Shown: piece by piece, positions 56,871 to 64,000 of the stretch | How positions within the stretch are numbered: the first letter of the stretch is position 1 | Layout: the number at the start of each line of letters is the position of its first letter | Origin: Apostichopus japonicus | Lineage: Eukaryota; Echinodermata; Holothuroidea; Aspidochirotida; Stichopodidae | Length of the DNA stretch: 64,000 nucleotides | NCBI RefSeq assembly: GCF_037975245.1 | Contig: NC_092580.1 | Coordinates: forward strand, 9,027,001 to 9,091,000 | Direction of reading: 5' to 3' | The notes under the pieces: generated by a model | The model's database searches: none | The model's input: only the letters and a program-made list of their open reading frames with translations | Told to the model about the DNA's origin: nothing | Translations under genes and position numbers: made by a program

Positions 56871-59800
56871 ATCAAATCTTCGACACCGATCAATCGAATG
56901 TTCGACACCGATCAATCGAATTTGCGGCACCGATCAATCAAATGTGTGGCACCGATCAATCGAATGTTCGACACCGATCAATCGAATGTGCGACACCTAT
57001 CAATCAAATGTGCGACACCGATCAATAGAATGTTCGACACCCATCAATCGAATGTTCGACACCCATCAATCGAATGTTCGACACCGATCAATCGAATGTT
57101 CGACACCCATCAATCGAATGTTCGACACCAATCAATCGAATGTTCGACACCCATCAATCGAATGTTCGACACCGATCAATCGAATGTTCGACACCGATCA
57201 ATCGAATGTTCGACACCCATCAATCGAATGTTCGACACCCATCAATCGAATGTGCGACACCTATCAATCGAATGTGCGACACAGATCAATCGAATGTTCG
57301 ACACCGATCAATCGAATATACGACACCTATCAATCAAATGTGCGACATGGATCAATCCAATGTTCGACACCGATCAATCGAATGTTCGACACCGATCAAT
57401 CGAATGTTCGACACCGATCAATCGAATGTGTGGCACCGATCAATCGAATGTTCGACACCCATCAATCGAATGTTCGACACCGATCAATCGAATGTTCGAC
57501 ACCCATCAATCGAATGTTCGACACAGATCAATCGAATGTTCGACACCGATCAATCGAATGTTCGACACCTATCAATCAAATGTGCGACATGGATCAATTA
57601 AATGTTCGACACCGATCAATCGAATGTTCGACACCGATCAATCGAATGTTCGACACCCATCAATCGAATGTTCGACACCGATCAATCGAATCTTCGACAC
57701 CGATCAATCGAATGTTCGACACCCATCGATCGAATGTTCGACACCCATCGATCGAATGTTCGACACCCATCAATCGAATGTTCGACACCCATCAATCGAA
57801 TGTTCGACACCCATCAATCGAATGTGCGACACCTATCAATCGAATGTGCGACACAAATCAATCGAATGTTCGACACCGATCAATCGAATATACGACACCT
57901 ATCAATCAAATGTGCGACATGGATCAATCCAATGTTAGACACCGATCAATCGAATGTTCGACACCAATCGACCGAATGTGCGACAACCATCAATCGAATG
58001 TGCGACACCAATTAAACGAATGTTCGACACCGATTAAACGAATGTTCGACACCGATCAATCGAATGTGCGACACCTATCAATCAAATGTGCGACACCGAT
58101 CAATCGAATGTTCGACACCCATCAATCGAATGTTCGACACCCATTAATCGAATCTTCGACACCGATCAATCGAATGTTCGACACCCATCAATCGAATGTT
58201 CGACACCCATCGATCGCATGTTCGACACCGATCAATCGAATGTTCGACACCGATCAATCGAATGTTCGACACCAATCGACCGAATGTGCGACAACCATCA
58301 ATCGAATGTGCGACACCAATTAAACGAATGTTCGACACCGATTAAACGAATGTTCGACACCCATCAATCGAATGTTCGACACCCATCAATCGAATGTTCG
58401 ACACCCATCAATCGAATGTTCGACACCGATCATTCGAATGTTCGACACCGATCAATCGAATGTTTGACACCCATCAATCGAATGTTCGACACCCATCAAT
58501 CGAATGTGCGACACCGATCAATCAAATGTTCGACACCCATCAATCGAATGTGCGACACCTATCAATCGAATGTGCGACACAGATCAATCGAATGTTCGAC
58601 ACCGATCAATCGAATATACGACACCTATCAATCAAATGTGCGACATGGATCAATCCAATGTTCGACACCGATCAATCGAATGTTCGACACCGATCAATCG
58701 AATTAGCGGCACCGATCAATCAAATGTGTGGCACCGATCAATCGAATGTTCGACACCGATCAATCGAATGTTCGACACCCATCAATCGAATGTTCGACAC
58801 CCATTAATCGAATCTTCGACACCGATCAATCGAATGTTCGACACCGATCAATCGAATGTTCGACACCCATCAATCGAATGTTCGACACCCATCAATCGAA
58901 TGTTCGACACCGATCAATCGAATGTTCGACACCCATCAATCGAATGTTCGACACCCATCAATCGAATGTTCGACACCCATCAATCGAATCTTCGACACCG
59001 ATCAATCGAATGTTCGACACCCATCAATCGAATGTTCGACACCCATCAATCGAATGTTCGACACCGATCAATCGAATGTTCGACACCGATCAATCGAATG
59101 TTCGACACCAATCGACCGAATGTGCGACAACCATCAATCGAATGTGCGACACCAATTAAACGAATGTTCGACACCGATCAATCGAATGTTCGACACCGAT
59201 CAATCGAATGTTCGACACCCATCAATCGAATGTTCGACACCCATCAATCGAATGTTCGACACCGATCAATCGAATGTTCGACACCGATCAATCGAATGTT
59301 TGACACCCATCAATCGAATGTGCGACACCAATTAAACGAATGTTCGACACCCATCAATCGAATGTTCGACACCGATCAATCGAATGTTCGACACCCATCA
59401 ATCGAATGTTCGACACCCATCAATCGAATGTTCGACACCGATCAATCGAATGTTCGACACCGATCAATCGAATGTTTGACACCCATCAATCGAATGTTCG
59501 ACACCCATCAATCGAATGTTCGACACCCATCAATCGAATGTTCGACACCGATCAATCGAATGTTCGACACCGATCAATCGAATGTTCGACACCCATCAAT
59601 CGAATGTTCGACACCCATCAATCGAATGTGCGACACCTATCAATCGAATGTGCGACACAGATCAATCGAATGTTCGACACCGATCAATCGAATATACGAC
59701 ACCTATCAATCAAATGTGCGACATGGATCAATCCAATGTTAGACACCGATCAATCGAATGTTCGACACCAATCGACCGAATGTGCGACAACCATCAATCG

Positions 59801-61190
59801 AATGTGCGACACCAATTAAACGATTGTTCGACACCGATTAAACGAATGTTCGACACCGATCAATCGAATGTGCGACACCTATCAATCAAATGTGCGACAC
59901 CGATCAATCGAATGTTCGACACCCATCAATCGAATGTTCAACACCCATTAATCGAATCTTCGACACCGATCAATCGAATGTTCGACACCCATCAATCGAA
60001 TGTTCGACACCCATCGATCGAATGTTCGACACCGATCAATCGAATGTTCGACACCGATCAATCGAATGTTCGACACCAATCGACCGAATGTGCGACAACC
60101 ATCAATCGAATGTGCGACACAAATTAAACGAATGTTCGACACCGATTAAACGAATGTTCGACACCCATTAATCGAATGTTCGACACCCATCAATCGAATG
60201 TTCGACACCCATCAATCGAATGTTCGACACCGATCAATCGAATGTTCGACACCGATCAATCGAATGTTTGACACCCATCAATCGAATGTTCGACACCCAT
60301 CAATCGAATGTGCGACACCGATCAATCAAATGTTCGACACCCATCAATCGAATGTGCGACACCTATCAATCGAATGTGCGACACAGATCAATCGAATGTT
60401 CGACACCGATCAATCGAATATACGACACCAATCAATCAAATGTGCGACATGGATCAATCCAATGTTCGACACCGATCAATCCAATGTTCGACACCGATCA
60501 ATCGAATTAGCGGCACCGATCAATCAAATGTGTGGCACCGATCAATCGAATGTTCGACACCGATCAATCGAATGTTCGACACCCATCAATCGAATGTTCG
60601 ACACCCATTAATCGAATCTTCGACACCGATCAATCGAATGTTCGACACCGATCAATCGACAGTTCGACACCCATCGATCGAATGTTCGACACCGATCAAT
60701 CGAATGTTCGACACCGATCAATCGAATGTTCGACACCCATCAATCTAATGTTCGACACCCATCAATCGAATGTTCGACACCGATCAATCGAATTTGCGGC
60801 ACCGATCAATCGAATGTTCGACACCAATCGACCGAATGTGCGACAACCATCAATCGAATGTGCGACACCAATTAAACGAATGTTCGACACCGATTAAACG
60901 AATGTTCGACACCGATCAATCGAATGTGCGACACCTATCAATCAAATGTGCGACACCGATCAATCGAATGTTCGACACCCATCAATCGAATGTTCGACAC
61001 GCATCAATCGAATGTTCGACACCGATCAATCGAATGTTCGACACCCATCAATCGAATGTTCGACACCCATCCATCGAATGTTCGACACCCATCAATCGAA
61101 TGTTCGACACCGATCAATCGAATGTTCGACACCGATCAATCGAATGTTTGACACCCATCAATCGAATGTTCGACACTCATCAATCGAATG
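56870..61190 (+). repeat. Type II satellite domain C, with a local rearrangement
   Basis: The CAATAGAATG landmark recurs at 57,025. From about 58,086 the array follows 46,165 onward at an offset of 11,921 bp. From about 59,516 the offset is 11,789 bp. Between 58,850 and 59,360 units were both lost and gained (net 132 bp, six units). The expected CAATCTAATG and GAATTTGCGG markers are missing, and an ATTAAACG unit occurs singly at about 59,155 and 59,330 instead of in its usual pair. No unique DNA is present. Confidence 0.75.
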
Positions 61191-62370
61191 TGCGACACCT
61201 ATCAATCAAATGTTCGACAACGATCAATCGAATGTTCGACACCGATCAATCGAATTTGCGGCCCCGATCAATCAAATGTGTGGCACCGGTCAATCGAATG
61301 TTCGACACCGATCAATCGAATGTTCGACACCTATCAACCGAATGTGCGACACAGATCAATCGATGTGCTACACCGATTAAACGAATGTTCGACACCGATC
61401 AATCGAATGTTCGACACCCATGAATCGAATTTTCGACACCGATCAATCGAATGTTCGACACCGATCAATCGAATGTTCGACACCCATCAATCGAATGTTC
61501 GACACCCATCAATCGAATGTGCGACATGGATCAATCAAATGTTCGACACCGATCGATCGAATGTTAGACACCGATCAATCGAATTTGCGGCACCGATCAA
61601 TCAAATGTGTGGCACCGATCAATCGAATGTTCGACACCGATCAATGGAATGCTCGACACCTATCAACCGAATGTGCGACACAGATCAATCGATGTGCTAC
61701 ACCGATTAAACGAATGTTCGACACCGATCAATCGAATGTGCTGCACCGATTAAGCGAATGTTCGACACCGGTCAATCGAATATACGACACCTATCAATCA
61801 AATGTGCGACATGGATCAATCAAATCTTCGACACCGATCAATCGAATGTTCGACACCGATCAATCGAATTTGCGGCACCGATCAATCAAATGTGTGGCAC
61901 CGATCAATCGAATGTTCGACACCGATCAATCGAATGTTCGACACCCATCAATCGAATGTTCGACACCCATTAATCGAATGTTCGACACCGATCAATCGAA
62001 TGTTCGACACCGATCAATCGAATGTTCGACACCCATCGATCGAATGTTCGACACCCATCGATCGAATGTTCGACACCGATCAATCGAATGTTCGACACCG
62101 ATCAATCTAATGTTCGACACCGATCAATCGAATGTTCGACACCCATCAATCGAATGTTCGACACCGATCAATCGAATGTTCGACACCCATCGATCGAATG
62201 TTCGACACCCATCGATCGAATGTTCGACACCCATCGATCGAATGTTCGACACCGATCAATCGAATGTTCGACACCGATCAATCGAATGTTCGACACCCAT
62301 CAATCGAATGTTCGACACCCATCAATCGAATGTTCGACACCGATCAATCGAATTTGCGGCACCGATCAAT
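61190..62370 (+). repeat. Type I satellite block, copy of 37.0-37.9 kb
   Basis: The offset to 37,018 onward is 24,170 bp. Deletion units lie near 61,360 and 61,690, with the GCGGCCCC variant at about 61,260. From about 62,030 it departs from the 37.8-kb sequence: extra CATCGATCG units appear, with one CAATCTAATG at 62,107 preceded by GATC instead of CATC. Confidence 0.75.
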
Positions 62371-63170
62371 CGAATATACGACACCTATCAATCAAATGTG
62401 CGACATGGATCAATCCAATGTTCGACACCGATCAATCGAATGTTCGACACCGATCAATCGAATTAGCGGCACCGATCAATCAAATGTGTGGCACCGATCA
62501 ATCGAATGTTCGACACCGATCAATCGAATGTTCGACACCCATCAATCGAATGTTCGACACCCATTAATCGAATCTTCGACACCGATCAATCGAATGTTCG
62601 ACACCGATCAATCGACAGTTCGACACCCATCGATCGAATGTTCGACACCGATCAATCGAATGTTCGACACCGATCAATCGAATGTTCGACACCCATCAAT
62701 CTAATGTTCGACACCCATCAATCGAATGTTCGACACCGATCAATCGAATTTGCGGCACCGATCAATCGAATGTTCGACACCAATCGACCGAATGTGCGAC
62801 AACCATCAATCGAATGTGCGACACCAATTAAACGAATGTTCGACACCGATTAAACGAATGTTCGACACCGATCAATCGAATGTGCGACACCTATCAATCA
62901 AATGTGCGACACCGATCAATCGAATGTTCGACACCCATCAATCGAATGTTCGACACCCATCAATCGAATGTTCGACACCGATCAATCGAATGTTCGACAC
63001 CCATCAATCGAATGTTCGACACTCATCAATCGAATGTTCGACACCCATCAATCGAATGTTCGACACCGATCAATCGAATGTTCGACACCGATCAATCGAA
63101 TGTTTGACACCCATCAATCGAATGTGCGACACTCATCAATCGAATGTGCGACACCTATCAATCAAATGTT
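62371..63170 (+). repeat. Type II satellite block, copy of 60.4-61.2 kb
   Basis: The block begins at a GAATATACG unit (62,373) and follows 60,417-61,200 at an offset of 1,956 bp. It shares GAATTAGCGG (62,461), the CGACAGTTCG variant, CAATCTAATG (62,698) and the ATCGACCGAATG cassette (62,782). The offset is 89 units minus two bases, which the two 21-bp units between the copies account for. Confidence 0.75.
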
Positions 63171-64000
63171 CGACACCGATCAATCGAATTTGCGGCCCCG
63201 ATCAATCGAATGTGCGGCCCCGATCAATCGAATGTTCGGCACCGGTCAATCGAATGTTCGACACCTATCAACCGAATGTGCGACACAGATCAATCGATGT
63301 GCGACACCGATTAAACGAATGTTCGACACCGATCAATCGAATGTTCGACACCGATTAAACGAATTTTCGACACCGATCAATCGAATGTTCGACACCGATC
63401 AATCGAATGTTCGACACCGATCAATCGAATGTTCGACACCGATCAATCGAATGTTCGACACCCATCAATCGAATGTTCGACACCGATCGATCGAATGTTA
63501 GACACCGATCAATCGAATTTGCGGAACCGATCAATCAAATGTGTGGCACCGATCAATCGAATGCTCGACACCTATCAACCGAATGTGCGACACAGATCAA
63601 TCGATGTGCTACACCGATTAAACGAATGTTCGACACCGGTCAATCGAATATACGACACCTATCAATCAAATGTGCGACATGGATCAATCAAATCTTCGAC
63701 ACCGATCAATCGAATGTTCGACACCGATCAATCGAATTTGCGGCACCGATCAATCAAATGTGTGGCACCGATCAATCGAATGTTCGACACCCATCAATCG
63801 AATGTTCGACACCCATCAATCGAATGTTCGACACCCATCAATCGAATGTGCGACACCCATCAATCGAATGTGCGACACTCATTAATCGAATGTCTGACAA
63901 CCATCAATCGAATGTGCGACAAGGATCAATCAAATATTCGACACCTATCAATTGAATGTTCGACACCGATCAATCGAATTTGCGGCACCGATGAATCGAA
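63170..64000 (+). repeat. Type I satellite, diverged, running off the right edge
   Basis: This begins like 61,210 (GCGGCCCC units at 63,192 and 63,214) but then differs by substitutions and small unit losses. It has a reverted deletion unit reading GCGACACCG at about 63,295, a second deletion unit near 63,600, and a final patch with CGACAAGG and CAATTGAATG that resembles 41,450-41,520. The array is still in register at base 64,000. Confidence 0.7.

Larger units (their letters stand above)
1..64000 (+). repeat. 22-bp satellite DNA array filling the whole window
   Basis: Every stretch read belongs to one head-to-tail 22-bp repeat; a clean copy lies at 88-109. The unit reads ATCAATCG, then AATGTTCG, then ACACCG or ACACCC. 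Numbering from the first A of ATCAATCG, position 22 (G, C, T or A) and position 8 (G, A, C or T) occur in all four states. Positions 9-11 (AAT) are almost invariant. Frequent variants are T14 to G (AATGTGCG), A17 to G, C3 to T and A4 to G. No unit is inverted, and no insertion of foreign DNA, poly-A tract, transposon end or simple-sequence block interrupts the array. The array runs off both ends. The size and the nested higher-order structure suggest eukaryotic heterochromatic satellite. I do not recognise the family, and a chromosomal location or function cannot be read from the sequence. Confidence 0.98.
60417..64000 (+). repeat. 1,956-bp-period tandem repeat running off the right edge
   Basis: The GAATATACG landmark at 60,417 recurs at 62,373, and the order of type II and then type I markers is repeated through about 63,600. 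The first half of the second copy is nearly identical; the second half (after 63,170) is clearly diverged and shortened. The copy is cut by the window edge. Confidence 0.72.

Noticed and set aside
56854-58323. Open reading frame of 489 codons, and the similar one at 41,744-43,102
   Set aside because: Both are satellite. Their likeness reflects the 14,869-bp block copy, not a conserved gene; a single C to T change at about 57,600 ends one frame in the copy without any sign of constraint.
1-64000. CRISPR array
   Set aside because: Repeats of 22 bp are contiguous with no unique spacers; all variation is within the repeat, and no cas gene is present.
1-64000. Telomeric repeat or microsatellite
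   Set aside because: The unit is 22 bp and is not G-rich on one strand; it lacks TTAGG-type motifs.
1-64000. Bacterial SOS (LexA) operators suggested by the CGAATGTTCG dyad
   Set aside because: The Gram-positive box has four bases between GAAC and GTTC; here the arms are only two bases apart, and the context is not bacterial.

Overview
The whole 64,000-base window is one tandem repeat array. I find no gene, RNA gene, transposon or other unique sequence. The unit is 22 bp (type copy at 88-109). It begins ATCAATCG, has AATGTTCG in the middle, and ends ACACCG or ACACCC, at roughly 45% G+C. About 2,900 units run head to tail in one orientation, and the array continues past both edges. Megasatellite arrays of this size, with many variant units and nested higher-order repeats, are typical of eukaryotic heterochromatin (centromeric, pericentromeric or subtelomeric). 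They are not a bacterial, plasmid or phage pattern. The sequence does not identify the species, and no centromere role can be shown.

Layout. Two types of array alternate. Type I is marked by units with a one-base deletion (CGATGTGCTAC) and by cassettes such as CAGCCGAATATGCG. It fills about 1-17,400, 29,870-34,134, 37,010-41,990, 52,960-56,870, 61,190-62,370 and 63,170-64,000. Type II lacks the deletion marker. Its markers are ATCGACCGAATG cassettes, GAATTAGCGG units and CAATCTAATG units, and it fills most of the rest. On top of this lie large, nearly perfect tandem duplications: 5,742 bp (about 18,151-29,596), 7,168 bp (about 26,967-41,038), 1,232 bp (about 43,318-45,781), 3,542 bp (about 45,746-52,829) and about 1,956 bp (60,410 to the right edge). 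The order of landmarks from about 17,400 to 42,850 recurs from about 41,940 to 57,720, giving a super-repeat of roughly 24 kb and 15 kb spacing. Most length changes are whole multiples of 22 bp. That is the expected signature of unequal exchange in unit register.

Coding. Long open frames (the longest is 862 codons, at 13,002-15,590) occur in all three forward frames at once, and all give the same 22-residue repeat. This follows from a stop-free unit whose length is 1 modulo 3. I reject them as genes. Points worth a second look are the nested duplication history, the dyad inside the unit that matches a two-pentamer heat-shock element, a resemblance to the RNA polymerase III B box, variants concentrated at CpG sites, and the frame-independent peptide the array would give if translated. 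Boundaries were found by reading and comparing variant units by eye, so most are good to tens of bases.
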